Positions 32,801 to 45,000 are shown, counted from the stretch's first letter. The stretch: DNA of 64,000 nt from Parapristionchus giblindavisi (GCA_943737045.1 CALSFV010000222.1:620001-684000), one strand, 5' to 3'. Translations and numbers: made by a program. Notes: generated from the letters alone by a model not told the origin.

Positions 32801-33297
32801 AGTGAGCTCAAACATGTTTCACAATGTATACCGAGGAATGGGGCCGGTTTTTCAATTTTAACGGCTTCCTGGCTACAGTATCCCAAAATGACTTAAAATG
32901 AATGAAAATGATTTGTTCATTTAATCTGTTTAATGATCGATTTGAGCCTGAATTGTTGCCCAGACATCACCCACTTGAGCTATCCACTTTGTTAGTGATT
33001 TAATCAATTATTTTGATTGATAACATGTTGGATATTGTTAATATATTTGTTTGGTTGATTTTTAAAATCTATTCGTAAAAAACGAGAAAAAACGGCAGGA
33101 ATACATTTAATAACTCGATCCGATGATTTGAGAGGGACAACTAGCTCGCATAAGACACCCCCCCCTCCCTGCCCCATATTCGTTCGTTCCATACTTTTAA
33201 TCATTATCATTTTGTGTTGAGAGTCCTTATTATGTTATTTATTATTTTATTTTCTTAATTCGACTGTCCCGTTCATGCGTGAGCATGTGATAAATAA

Positions 33298-33345
<48 letters not shown>

Positions 33346-36300
33346 TTAGAGGATAAGTATATTCCTCAAAATGAGATGTCACGGTCATTTTGGGATACTG
33401 TAGCCAGGAAGCCGTTAAAATTAAAAAAAAAACCTGGACCATGCCTCGGTATACATTGTGAAACATCTTTGAGCTCACTATATAAAAATTTAGGTGATCG
33501 GTTAACTACAAGAAAAGATATGCTCAAAAAACCAAAATATGATATCCTTCTGGACACCACTGTATTAAAAGAATTTTTTAAAATTGCTCATTGCAGATTG
33601 ACCGGTTCCCCTGAGAGGGACTACATACGGGACGGAGATGGAGCCGCGGTTACTTTAAAAGTAACAATTGAGTAAGTACCTCTAGTACAGCAAGCCAAGC
33701 TCATTAATTGCAATTTCAGCAGTTAACCGCAGAAACAGCCTGTGCCCGAGAGGGGGCGGAGAATGCCCAAGGAGACGCCAGAAGATGTAGTAATCGATAA
33801 TTGATTGGGTTTGAACCGTAACCAATGATTTTTCATTTCAGAGGGACGACACGAGATGGGGCGGAGGATGGCGGGTTACTGTAGAATCAGGGACTGAATG
33901 AGTACCGCTGGTACAGTTAGGCAAGCTCATTCGGTCGTGCATTCTACAGTAGACCGTGGAAGACGCCTCTGCTATGGACAAGGAGAGGCAAGAGGTGAGA
34001 GATAGTCATTTGGTACTTGTGTATCACTTTGCAACCGATATCTGATTGGTTTGGAACCTTAACCAATGATTGTTTATTTCAGATTTGCCCCAGGTCCACC
34101 GAGAGGGACTACAAACGGCGCCATAAGTGGCCAGAAGAGGTGAGATATAGCCGTAGGTAACTTACCTGATATGCAGCTACCAATATCTGATTGGGTCTCA
34201 ACAATACATTTTTGTAGAACTCACATTTTGTGTACGGGTCAGTATATAAATTGGTCGGCTTGGAAATAGCGGGTCACTTTGCCTCATATTTTGCCAAAAA
34301 AATACACAAAAATACGAAGAATGAGCAATAACATCTTAAATTGTGAGTAGAACAAAAACATATGGTTATAACCGTAACCAATGATTTTTCATTGCAGATT
34401 GGCCCGAATCCCCCGAGATGGGCATTGTATGGGCGGAGAGGGAGCCCCGGTTATTGTAGAAGGAGTGACTGAATGAGTACCACTTTTATAGTATGGCAAG
34501 CTCATTCAGTCTCGACCTCTGCAGTTAACCGCGGAAGCAACCTCCCCCTTGGACACGGCGGAGAAGATGCCAGGACAGGCCGAACCAGGTAAGATATAGT
34601 ACATACGTTTTCATACCCTCACAGCGTGAGGATTGACCTACTATATAACGGTAATTTTTTATGTGAAACATTACAATGTTAAAGAAAAATAACGATTTTC
34701 CACTATATTTCGAACGCGACCCTCTATATAAAACAGCCCGGTGAGGGCGGCGAAAAGGTATGATATAGTAATTCGGTACTGGTCTGATAGGTAGCAACCG
34801 AGATCAGATTGAGCTGGAACCGTGACTAGTGATTTTTCATTGCAGAAGGTCCATTTCCCCCGTGTGGGACCCGATATGGAGCGGAGAATGGACAAGAAGT
34901 GGCCGAAACAGGTGAGAGATAGTCATTTAGTACTTGTCTATCACTTACCAACCGATATCTGATTGGGTTGGAACCGTAACCAATTATTGTTCATTTCAGA
35001 TTGGCCCCGGATCCCCCGTGAGGGACTACAAACTGCGCCATAAGTGGCCAGAAGAGGTGAGATATAGCCGTAGGTAACTTACCTGATATGCAGCTACCAA
35101 TATCTGATTGGGTCTGAACAATACATTTTGTAGAACTCACATTTTGTGGGTGCGGGTCTATATATAAATTGGTTGGCTTGGAAATAACGGGTCACTTTGC
35201 CTCTTATTTTGCAAAAAAATACACAAAAAAACGAAGAATGAGCAATAACATAGTTCTTAAATTGTGAGCTGAACAAAAACATATGGTTAAAGCCGTAACT
35301 AATAATTTTTCATTGCAGATTGGCCGGTTCCCCCGAGAGGGAGACGTGATGGGACGGAGAGGCAGCCCCGGTTACTGTAGAAATTGTTATTGCTAGAGTA
35401 CCACTAGTATAGTATGGCAAGCTCAAACAATCGCAATTTCTACAGTGAATTGCGGAAGCAGCCTGTGTCCGAGAGGGACCGGAGAATGTCGAAGAAGTGG
35501 CCGAAACAGGTGAGAGATCATTATTCGGTACTTGTCTATCACGTAGTAATCGATGATTGATTGGGTTATAACCGTAACAAATGATTTTTCATTTCAGATT
35601 GGCTCCGGTTCAACCGAGAGGGACTCAACGAGATGGGACGGAGAGGGTGCCCGGTTACTGTAGAATCAGGGACTGAATGAGTACCGCTGGTACAGTTAGG
35701 TAAGCTCATTCGGTCGCGCATTCTACAGTAGACCGAGGAAGACGACTCTGGAGCTATGAAGATTATTATTGTGTTGTTTTCTTTATATTTCTTTCTTTGT
35801 TTTGTTTTTCTTTCTTTCTTGCAATCCGAGGTTGCTCTATAATTTGTGATTGAATGAGTACCACTGGTACAGCAAGGCAATCTCAAACAGTCACAATTTA
35901 TATAGCAAACCAAGGAGCACCCGGTATCCTCGACCCCCTATACCATAGTGCCCGCGGGTGAACGTCAGCACATCCACGGGCGATCGTCGGGCGTTAGCCG
36001 GACGATCACCGGTCGATAGGCGGGCGCCCGTCCGGCGCCCGCTTATCGACCGGCGATCGCCCGGCTAACGCCCGACGATCGCCCGTTCAAAAAGGGGAGT
36101 ACTGTAGCCTACGGAACCTTTTACCGTACCTCTGATGACAATCACGGTTTTCCACTTGGGACCCAACATATTCCAAAATTTACGTTGACGCGTTACGTCG
36201 ATGTAACGATGCATTAAAGTGAGAAAAAAATTTTAAACAAACATTTCGCTTATCGACAACCAAAATCAATCAATGAAATATACCGTATCTCTTCTCGGTC

Positions 36301-37648
36301 ATTTCGACAGATGGAGCACAGATCGCACGTGCTTTTGCTGCAGCATTGCGCTCTCGACTAGCTCTTCTCCTTGCTGCACGGGCTGCAGTAGTCCCAGCTT
36401 GTCGGTACAATCGCATCCTTGCTGCATTCTTCGCCCTCTCCGCGGCTTTCACCTCCTCCGATCGCTGACTTCTCTCTTTCGAGGCGAGACTCTGAGCGGG
36501 AGGATGCCAGGTGGTCAACCCTAAAATATCGTTTTATTATACTGATGGCTCGTTAAAAAAATGGTGGAAAACCGAAATCGGCGAGTTTACAGCGGTTAAA
36601 AAGCACCCGGAAAATGGAAACTCGAAATATGAGTTCATGGGCGCGCGAAGATGTGCGGAAATACAAATTCCGAATTTCCGTCATCGAGTTTTAGCAGTTA
36701 AACACAGCGTTTCGGCCCTGTGGGGAGAGCGGACATAGAATTTTTGGCAAGATGCCAAAAATGCACATCAACTGAGCGGGGCGGAGTCTCTCGTCCTCCT
36801 CCGCGCCCTTGCATGCGTCGCGTGTCGCGTCGCGTGTCTCTAACTGTCTGCAGTCTCTCTCGCCTCTCTTTGTCTCTCTTTTTCTCTCGTCGCCTCGCTA
36901 AATTCCGCTCTCGAAACGCTGTGTTAAAATGGAAATTCAGCTTCCTAATCGCTAAAAATAGCAATATATAAAGTTCATTTAAAGTGCATGTTAACTTCGG
37001 CTATTTTGTTTATTGACTACCAAAATCAATCAATAAAATATACCGTATCTCTTCTCGGCCATTTTGACAGATGGCACACTTCGACGCTTACGCGGTTGTG
37101 AAGGAATACTTGGAGTTATCTGTAAAATATCCAAGAATCAATCAATAAAGTTGGAATCAATCGATACAATGACCTACATGATTCTTCGTAGGCAGGAGTA
37201 TCATTTTCACTTTCGCAACCAAAGTTTTCAAGATGCCGACCGCGTATCCACTATATCCACTAGCATCAAACAACGTTTTCTTTCCTGTCGTTACCTGAAA
37301 ACAACAAGAATACAGGTATACGGTAGTCTCAGTATATGGTATACGGTAGCATTGTAGACCAGTTGTATACAGTATAACGTAGTACTTTTGTAGTACAGAC
37401 AAAACCCATAATCGATCGATAAAAACAGTAAACCAAACGCACCTCCATGATGGCATCTCTCAGTTTTTGTACATCATGGTGAGCAGCGGCACTTTCCTCG
37501 ACAACTTGAGCGACGGCTAATTTGAGAGAAGAGCTGACTGCAAATGACAACATTCATGGAAAATGGGGAACGGCACACAAATTCTGAGCTTACATTTTGC
37601 ACCATCTGAAATACCATCGGGCACCATCTGAAATATATTGATTATTGA

Positions 37649-37688
<40 letters not shown>

Positions 37689-38123
37689 TATCAAAAACAA
37701 ACTGATCTAATTAACCTCAATTTCCTCTTTCAACTCGTTGTATGTTGTAATGTTATTTGCCAATTGAATTAACTCTTGAAACGGTTCCTCGAAAGTCTCC
37801 TCCTCCTCCTTCTTGATCGTTACACCCTGAATTCGCTTATTGATTAGCAAAATCAATCAATAAATTATACCGTATCCTCTCCAAATGATGTCCACTGTGG
37901 GACCGGATCATCATACTCTTCATTCTCTTCTAATGATTCCTCTTTCAATTCGGATTTCATCCAAGAACCAAAGAGTGGACTCTTAAATCGATAGCAAAGC
38001 ATGACAGGATACCGTACCCTAGCCTACCGTATCTACACCTGAATCAGGAACGCTTCCATAAGTTTCATTAAAATATCCGGAGGAACATGGTATATCGATT
38101 TCTTGCGGTTCTTCCTTTTCCAT
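29848..38123 (-). CDS. KEEP family copy 2, with a 5.7-kb element in one intron
   Basis: Exons (complement) 29848-30173, 36284-36520, 37044-37119, 37178-37294, 37443-37537, 37594-37627, 37716-37826, 37871-37981 and 38028-38123: 1203 nt, 400 residues, all in phase. The acidic 5' exons match the other copies. Exon 4 is only 34 nt, with two consecutive TATTTCAG|ATGGTGC acceptors from a small duplication. The helical exons follow (AVAQVVEESA; VTTGKKTLFDASGYSG). Exon 8 is a charged exon fused at its 3' end to a copy of the tail of exon 7 (APSVEMTEKRY plus donor). A second charged exon at 30173 (SEEVKAVKRAKDAERRRL, ETPAARAARRRVDRERK) follows after the 5.7-kb intronic element. The two give repeated ~23-residue Arg/Ala-rich units resembling STPR repeats. 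As read, the stop (29848) is contributed by M5 sequence next to a hAT insertion. A downstream block at 29063-29163 (AERAARRMAEREAEQDEE) is the displaced end of the ancestral exon. Confidence 0.65.
30898..32345 (+). CDS. five-exon Arg/Ser-rich gene carried inside the 5.7-kb element
   Basis: Exons 30898-30984, 31336-31398, 31568-31636, 31807-31877 and 32270-32345: 366 nt, 121 residues, phases 0,0,0,2, with clean TTTCAG/TGCAG acceptors and GT donors. The start at 30898 is assumed; the first exon could instead begin at the acceptor at 30913. The protein is hydrophilic and basic/Ser-rich (RRDSRILDCRELSRRK, DDSTDDAARTRREEGGG, TSSSSSTTPNCPPPN) and ends GYCRSCDC, with the last codons running into a hairpin. 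I do not recognise it. Similar last exons recur downstream in the element (GYCRNCYC stop at 35.4 kb, GYCRRSD stop at 34.5 kb), suggesting alternative terminal exons. Confidence 0.5.
32554..32681. mobile_element. MITE, family M1, near-perfect hairpin
   Basis: CACCCAGAGAAATAAGTGTT then ATCCACGGAGCATAAGACCT at the left; the complement ends ATTTCTCTGTGTG. This is the best-preserved M1 copy and the reference for the interrupted copy at 13239-14003. It sits inside the 5.7-kb element. Confidence 0.9.
32716..33562. mobile_element. Tc1-like TIR element, ~850 bp, no intact transposase
   Basis: TA|CAGTGGTGGCCAAAAGGATA at the left and the complement ...TATCCTTCTGGACACCACTG|TA at the right, with long ~175-bp arms. 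The CAGTG-TGGCCAAAAG start is typical of Tc1-like terminal repeats. The middle (32900-33370) is AT-rich with a (TA)n run at 33306-33340. It is nested in the 5.7-kb element and splits one of the hairpin-exon units. Confidence 0.8.
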
Positions 38124-38182
38124 CGCTGCTATTTATCCCCTCAAATCAAATAAAATAAAATCATTTATTTTACAGTACAGGT

Positions 38183-38341
38183 ACATGGAGCACAATTCTA
38201 CAGCGGACATCCAAACGAAGAATGGTTAATTTTATAGGGGGGGGGGTTTCAAAAATTTAACCTAAACATATTTTTTTTGGAATTCCATACTAATTTCGAA
38301 AAGAACTAATTTTACAGGGGCTCCCATATCGGCGCCTATGT
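38183..38341. mobile_element. MITE, family M4 (CATGGGCGCC ends, CCCCCTGTAAAATTA core)
   Basis: TACATGGAGCACAATTCTAC ... TTAATTTTATAGGGGG ... TTTTACAGGGGCTCCCATAT ... GCGCCTATGTA. This family sits upstream of the start codons of copies 2, 3 and 5 and of the mini-fusion at 50.2 kb (41728-41887, 50447-50666, 55292-55484), so its insertion predates those duplications. Cleaner copies with TA duplications are at 58376-58548 and 61147-61330. Confidence 0.7.
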
Positions 38342-38367
38342 ATGTAATATTATGAGTACACAATATA

Positions 38368-39618
38368 TAAAACACTATCTGAGAGAATTCAACAACTGGA
38401 ATATTTTTTGGTATCGATGAAAAATGAATTTTTCTGTTTTATGTGTGATAATTACAGGCTCCATGAGTGAAGTACACTGGTACTTTGAAATTGCTTCCAA
38501 TTGAAAATTCGCTTCAGGGGGTGACCACACAACGGTTTGGCGCCTTTTCCTAAAAAGTTTATTTCGATATCAATCGATTCTGGAGTGGGCGCAATGGACT
38601 CCTTGGCTAATTCTAAGAAACTATTGCTAAGGAGAGTTTTTCGATCAAAGGTCAACGAAGGCTGGAATTCGGGAATATTCGTAATAATTTTCACATTAAA
38701 TTAATTCTCACTATTTTCCCATGGAGAAAGTAAATTTTTTATTTGCTCAATCGCTTCTGCATATTATATTACACCTTTATTTTAAAAAGTGTAATTTATA
38801 AAAAATGGGAAATTTATATACGAATCAATTTGGTTAGTTGGACTTAATTGTGGTGAGGATTGGCGACGTTCCCTAAAAAGTTTATTTCGAATTCTATCGA
38901 TTCGTGAGTGGGCGCATTAGAATCCCTGTCTAATTCTAAGAAACTATTGCTGAGGAAAGTTTTTCGATTAACGGTCAACGAACGCTGGAATTGGGAATTT
39001 TCGAAAAATAAAGTTTACATTAAATTAATTCTCACTATTTTCCCATGGCGAATGTAAACTTTTTATTTGCTCAATCTCTGCTACATAATATAACACATCT
39101 TCAGTTTAAAAAATGTAATTATAAAAAAATATAAATTTGTGTTCGAATCAATTTTGTCGTTGTTATATGAATTATGGCGAGGAATTGTGGTAAGGGTAAG
39201 AATGAAGATTTCCTAATCGATTTTTTGTCGCTTTTCTGCTAGTTTCGTGCGTATTTCAACGCAATAACACGGGCATTTGACTGTTCATCCTGTGGTTCGG
39301 AGTGCTGCAGCAGTTGGGCAGTGTTACTCTCTATTCTAATCATCATTGTGATGTAATTTCTATTCTATTCACTTATTCGTATGCGTGCTAAGATGTGTTA
39401 TATAAAACACTATCTGAGAGAATTCAACAACTGGAATATTTTTTGGTATCGATGAAAAATGAATTTTTCTGTTTTATGTGTGATAATTACAGGCTCCATG
39501 AGTGAAGTACACTGGTACTTGGAAATTGCTTCCAATTGTAATTATCACACATAAAACAGAAAAATTCATTTTTCATCGATACCGCACATATGTCGATTTT
39601 CTAAGATAGTGTGTTATA
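38368..39618. mobile_element. 1.25-kb insertion upstream of KEEP copy 2, with duplicated exon-like frames
   Basis: The sequence CAATATATATTGTATGGAATG, intact upstream of copy 3 (41890-41925), is here split by an insert starting AAACACTATCTGAGAGAATT and ending TCTAAGATAGTGTGTT. A ~135-bp block at 38368-38510 is repeated directly at 39405-39538 and partly inverted at 39538-39610. Two tandem minus-strand frames (38548-38700 and 38868-39030) share SNSFLEL, APT-ESI and EINFLG words. No family recognised; the frames may be captured exons. Confidence 0.6.
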
Positions 39619-39883
39619 TATTGTATGGAATGAATACCACAATCAAGTTAGCCCTCAAACATCAATCATTTGGCATTAACCAAGTATATTTATCGCTTCT
39701 TATAAATTATTAAAAACAATAAAAATACAATTCATTTTGAACAACAATTCGTGCACAAGAACGGTGTTTACAATCAAGAGAATTACAGTATCACAAAGTT
39801 GAATCAATCAATAATCATTTTATGGTTATTCATTGACTAAAAGTGAATAATTACAACAGTTGCTACTGCAATATTCTAGAAAC

Positions 39884-41664
39884 TCATTCGAAACTCTGTC
39901 TATTCAGCCTTCTCTCTTCCATAGCCTTCTCCATCGCACGTGCTTTTGCTGCAGCATAGCGCTCTCGCTTAGCTCTTCTCCTTGCTGCACGGGCTGCAGG
40001 AGTCTCGGCTTCTCGCGCCAATCGCCTCCTTTCGACATGCTTCGCCCTCTGAGCGGCTTTCACCTCCTCCGATCGCTGACTTCTTTCTTTCGAGGCGAGG
40101 TTCTGTACAGGAGGACGCCAGGTGCACAACCCTAAAATATCGTTTTATTATACTTAGACTACCAATAAACCATCGGGTAAATTATTAGCTAAAATATTAG
40201 CGTCGACGTACATTTTGTGTATTTTGTATTTTTTCTATTATATGTGTATTTTGGGTAGTGTGTTGAGTCCCAAGTGGAAAACCCTTATTATCATCAGGGA
40301 TACGGTAGGAAATTACCGTAACTATCGATCAATAATATAATACTTGGCTGCTGTAACCTACAGAACCTTTTACCGTACCTCTGATGACAATCAGGGTTTT
40401 CCACTTGGGACCCAACATATTGCAAAATTTACGTTGACGAGTTACGTCAATGTAACGATGCATTAAAGTGGAAAAAACATTAGGCTATTTCGCTTATTGA
40501 CAACCAAAACCAATCAATGAAATATACCGTATCTCTTCTCGGCCATTTCGACAGATGGCACACTTCGACGCTTACGCGGTTGGGAAGGAATACTTGGAGT
40601 TATCTGTAAAATATCCAAGAATCAATCAATAAAGTTAGAATAAATCGATACAATGAACGACATACAGTATTCTTCGTAGGCAGGAGAGTCTGTCTCACTT
40701 TCGCAACCAAACTTCTCAAGATGTCGATCGCGCATCCACTATTTCGACTAGCCTCGCTCCAATTTGTCTTGCCTGTCGTTATCTGAAATCACTAAGTTTT
40801 CAGGTATACTGCAGTATATGATATACGGTAGCATAGTACGGTATTTGCATACATTAGTTCTGCAGTACACACATAATCGATAATCAATCGATAAAAGCAG
40901 TAAACCTAACGCACCTTCATGATGGCATCTCTCAGTTTTTGTACATCATGTTGACCAGTGGCACTTTCCTCGACAACTTGAGCAACCACCATTTCGAGAG
41001 AAGAGCTGACTGTAAATGGCAATATCTATTTTAGAAAGAATTTGCATTTTGAGAGAGTAGCTTTATGTCCAAATAAATCAATAAAGTATATGGTATCCGG
41101 CATTCAAGTTAAAAGGCACTAAAATTCTTAGCTTACATTTTGTTTCCTTTTCCAATTGCTTTTTCGGAACAACAAAGCAGTCGATTAAAGAACCACTTGA
41201 TTCGGGCACCATCTGAGATATATTGATTATTGATATTATTAATATTATTATTATTTATCAAAAAAAACTGATCTAATTAACCTCAATTTCCTCTTTTAAC
41301 TCGTTGTCTGTTGTAATCTCTTGAAAAGGTTCCTCGAAAGTCTCCTCCTCTTCCTTCTTGATCGTTACACCCTGAATTCGCTTATTGATTAACACACTCA
41401 ATCAATAAATTATACCGTATTCTCTTCAAATGATGTCCACTGCGGGACCGGATTCTCATATTCTTCATTCTCTTCTAATAATTCATCTTTCAATTCGGAT
41501 TTCATCCAAGAACCAAACAGTGGACTCTTAAATCGATTATAAACATGAATAGATACCGTATCCTAGCCTACCGTATCTGCAGGATCAGGAATGTTTCCAT
41601 AAGTTTCATTAAAGTATCCGGAGGAGCATGGAATATCGATTTCTTGCGGTTCTTCCTTTTCCAT
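39884..41664 (-). CDS. KEEP family copy 3, compact and intact
   Basis: Exons (complement) 39884-40131, 40528-40603, 40666-40782, 40915-41009, 41137-41212, 41282-41371, 41416-41526 and 41572-41664: 906 nt, 301 residues, all in phase. Order: acidic exon 1 (MEKEEPQEIDIP); exon 2 ending PVPQWTSFEEDT; a psi-K-x-E exon 3 (VTIKKEEEETFEEP); exon 4 (MVPESSG, PKKQLEKETK); helical exon 5 (SSSLEMVVAQVVEESATG); helical exon 6 (TTGKTNWSEASRNSGCA); basic exon 7 (PSQPRKRRSVPSVEMAEKRY); and the charged exon 8 (ASKERSQRSEEVKAAQRAKH, ETPAARAARRRAKRERYA) ending NRQSFE stop. This is the simplest full copy and a good reference for the family. The last intron contains an inverted repeat that in copy 2 was the target of the 5.7-kb element. 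Coiled-coil or STPR-like nucleic-acid binding is possible for the C-terminus, by resemblance only. Confidence 0.75.
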
Positions 41665-42046
41665 CGCTGGTATTTCCCCCTTCAATGTTGTCCATATAAA
41701 ATGATCTACATTGATTGCAAGTATACATGGGTATGGAGCACGATTCTACAGTAAGCACCGGAACAAAAAATAGTTAATTTTACGGAAGCCTTCATTATTT
41801 TCCGTCATTTTATAAAAAAAATTTCAGGGGGGGGGGGCGTTTCGCACAATTTTCGAAAAGCCCTAATTTTACAGGGGCACCCCCATGTATTTTACAAGTG
41901 CACAATATATATTGTATGGAATGAATACCACAATTGAGTTATTTATAAAGCATTTCATAATAACAAAAAGATATTTATCACTTCGGATGTGTGAACATAT
42001 ACTTTTTTTGTTTTTTTTTTAAATCGTAGAATCATTCGAAGAATAA

Positions 42047-45000
42047 TCATGTCATTAGTACCTCGTTCGATTGGTCGAATTCTTCATTCTCCTCTGTCTC
42101 CGTCCTCTCAACCCTCTTCGCTCTGCGAAGATCAGCGAGTCTCTGTCTCGACTGCCTTCTTCTCTCTTCGATCACCTTTCGAGTCTCGGCTAATAGCGGC
42201 GCCAACCGCATCCTTTCGGCCTTCTTCGCCTTCTGAGCGGCTTTCACCTCCTCCGATCGCTGTTTTCTCTCTTTCGAGGCTAGATTCTCTTCGCATAGAA
42301 GAGGAGGACGAGACGAGATTGCACCGGGCGGAGGCACGAATAGAACTGAAGAAAACAAACGATCAGCGATTGTGCATGATGAATAAAATATTTGAAAATA
42401 AAATGTTGCCTGTGGCGTCGATAAATAATTAATAATTTATGTTCAGTGTTTGTATTTACAGTGCTGGCCAATATTCAGACATATTTTGGTTTTCAGCCAT
42501 AACTTTCTTCGCAGTCAACCGTTTACATTCATTTTTAGTAGGTTGATAATTTAGCACCTGGGCATATTAGTCATTGGGGTCACCGGGGTAACTTGGATTC
42601 AGTACTTCGCGGTAAATCATTTGCGGCGACTGCCTGACAACGTATCCTGACGTCGAGTAGGCCATATTGCTAGTGAAACTGCACGGCAGAACACAGTCAG
42701 ATCTCGCCTCATAGTTCGGATTCCACCAGACCACCCTTTCCGGAGCTCTGACGCTCCGCCATGATAAACGATTGAAAAGTGTTTAAAAATAATATATTTG
42801 GTTTAAAAAAGACCCCCGAACACCGGAGGACCGGATAAAGCGGGTACAACTACAGCGGTCAAGGACCGGAACTTCGTACGGGAGTCACACGAGGACGCGC
42901 AGCTGGCATATAGGGAGATAACATTCGTCGTGAATTCTTATAATACATCTTCCCATTCAGTCCGGACCATCATTCCTCGTCCCCAGCATGGTGGGAAGCG
43001 TTTCGTGAAGAAACCGTTGATCGCAGCGAGGAATCGCTCGGGTGGCCTGGGCACGACACCATCTACACTGGACTTGCGCCCAGTTGCATGATATGGTCTG
43101 GATCGCAAGAAGTGGGTTCGCCTTCCAACCGGCTATCACTTCGACCCACAAGAAGTAGTGCCAAGCATCCTTGTCTGGGGATGCTTCTCCAGCTGGGGAT
43201 GCTTTCTCGCTTGGGCTGCGATTTCCACCAGCGACAACCTGGTTGACTCCATGACTCGTCGCTGTCAGGAAGTCATTGTCGCAAAGGGTTTCACGACGGA
43301 GTACTGAATCCAATTTGCCCGGTGACCCCAATGACTAATATGCTAAATTCGTGGAAAATTGTCATTTTCGTAAATTGACCACTACCCTTGTTTGTGATCC
43401 AATATCGATCAAAATTGGTACACTATATCACAGTATCATCTCTACAAACATATTAAAAATTAAGGAAAAGGTTAACTGCGAAGAAAGTTATGGATGAAAA
43501 AAACAAAAAAAATGTTAGAATATTGGATAGCACTGTAATAAATGAAGGAAAAAGTAGCTTACTCAAAACGAAAATGAGGCCAAAAGTCGCCAAACAATCT
43601 ATAAAGGTCGAAAAGCACTCACTGGGAGCTTTTACAATCGGAGGCACATCCGTAGATGCAATGAACGGACGGTTAGTTATAGGGGGGTTCAGGCTGAAAT
43701 GAACAAAAACGGGTTTATCAAATAAATAAATAAATTTTTTCCTGTCCAAACCAATTACAGTTTTCGGGTCATACACTCAGCCTCCTGAACATTCGCTCCC
43801 AAAAAATATATTACGCGAGCAGTTTTTTGAATGCACATGGGAGTTCCTACATGCGAAAAATATTACCCTCAATATCTCAATACATCAATACCCCCATTCA
43901 TAGGTCGAATAGCTAGGTTATCGGTTTTCAAAATGCGGTCAGGTTTTTCGATTTTTGGCAAATTTGGCTCAAAATGCGATCAGGTTTTTTTTTAATTTTT
44001 GAGAAATTTTGGCTCAAAATGCGGCCAGGCCTGGTACTTTTGTAACATACTTTCGACCTATGCCCACATTCAAAATCTATCCATGTCGAGAGTATTCTGT
44101 GATCCATTGTTTTTTTTTAAAGTTGACAAAACGTTTTATACCAGTACATCCTATCAAAAATTGGGGGTCCCGGGAAAGTCTTCAGGTTGGACTACCGTAA
44201 CTACTTAACACTGTACTGACCTCAAAACAGGCACTCTCTGTCCACGAGTTACTTCGCCCACAATCTTCTCAATTGATTTCATTCCCTCAGTTCGATCAAT
44301 AGCCTTTCCGTCTTCATTATTACGAGTCTTATTACCCACGACTTTGTTCGAATTCAACTTCGATGCATCAAGCCCTGACATATGTGTGTATTATGGAAAA
44401 TGTTTTTTTTTAAATTAAAACAACAAATGAGAAATCAAACCTTTTAACCGTCTGTACATTATCGATTTAGCACGATTGGCTAAAAGGTACACAAATTGAT
44501 ATGAAAAGCCACTATTATTGGCCGCCTCATCGATTGTAGATGTTTCTGTGAGTACCTAAATGGATGTTATACAGTAGTCTTGTAATTATGTAGAATACAC
44601 TTTAGAGTAGAGTTGGCTATTCGGGGTTTCCCCCCTAGCCTGGAGGTTGAGGGTCCGCTCCCGAATAACCAACTCTACTGTAGAGCACTGCAGAATATAC
44701 TGTGACTAACCAGTAATTACAGTACACAAACATGCAGTGTCTATAGTTGTACAGTGGACACCGATAAACCAAACCTTACACGATTAGGTTTCGAAATTCT
44801 TGCATTTAAGTGTTTTCCAGAGTTGGATTTTGAAATTGAAATTCACAAGTTCGAATGCCATGCCGTATATGGTTTGGTTCATACAAGAGCTAGACTTGTT
44901 ATTTTGTGAGCGTAATTACAAAAATACCGTAATCAATATAAAATACCGTAATCAATATCAAATACCGTAATCAATATCAAATACCGTAATCAATATCAAA

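Larger units (their letters stand above)
32322..35907 (+). ncRNA. array of six or seven miRNA-like hairpins in tandem exon units
   Basis: Hairpins lie at 32322-32396, ~33650-33725 (degenerate), 33878-33951, 34452-34527, 35373-35456, 35656-35729 and 35834-35907. Each is ~70-80 nt, with stems such as CTGTAGAAT...GAATGAG pairing with CTCATTC...ATTCTACAG. All share the apical word GAGTACC-CT-GTA-AGTA-GGCAAGCTC. Stem differences are largely matched on both arms, the pattern of selection for pairing. Each is embedded in a unit with a TTTCAG acceptor before (ATTGGCC...) and a donor after (CGAAACAG|GT, GAAGAG|GTGAGA), repeated with short introns. Expression is not known. An alternative is a purely structural satellite. 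Confidence 0.5.
30375..36099. mobile_element. 5725-bp TA-flanked element with GGGCGAT-rich termini
   Basis: The left end is TA|CTCCCGTTTTTGAACGGGCG, the right end CGCCCGTTCAAAAAGGGGAG|TA. Subterminal regions (30375-30600 and 35945-36099) are packed with inverted and direct GGGCGAT/ATCGCCCG words. The same intron in KEEP copy 3 (around 40350) is uninterrupted (CTTGGCTGCTGTAACC against CTTGGCTA...TACTGTAGCC), a natural empty site. The TA duplication fits Tc1/mariner-like or other TA-targeting elements, but the size and inside are unusual. It holds a small plus-strand exon set, a tandem hairpin/exon array and two smaller elements, and no transposase I can recognise. It may be non-autonomous with captured host sequence. 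Confidence 0.85.

Noticed and set aside
33376..33675. 99-residue plus-strand frame in the 5.7-kb element
   Set aside because: Its first two thirds are the right terminal inverted repeat of the Tc1-like element at 32716-33562; only the tail lies in a hairpin-exon unit.
36511..36738. YTDGS word suggesting a LINE RNase H domain
   Set aside because: The word spans the conserved 3' splice region of the charged exon (CGTTTTATTATACT, present in copies 2 and 3), and no other RNase H or reverse transcriptase motif is nearby.
42957..43331. 124-residue minus-strand frame
   Set aside because: It is the antisense shadow of the degenerate Tc1 transposase, whose VWGCFS motif is on the plus strand.
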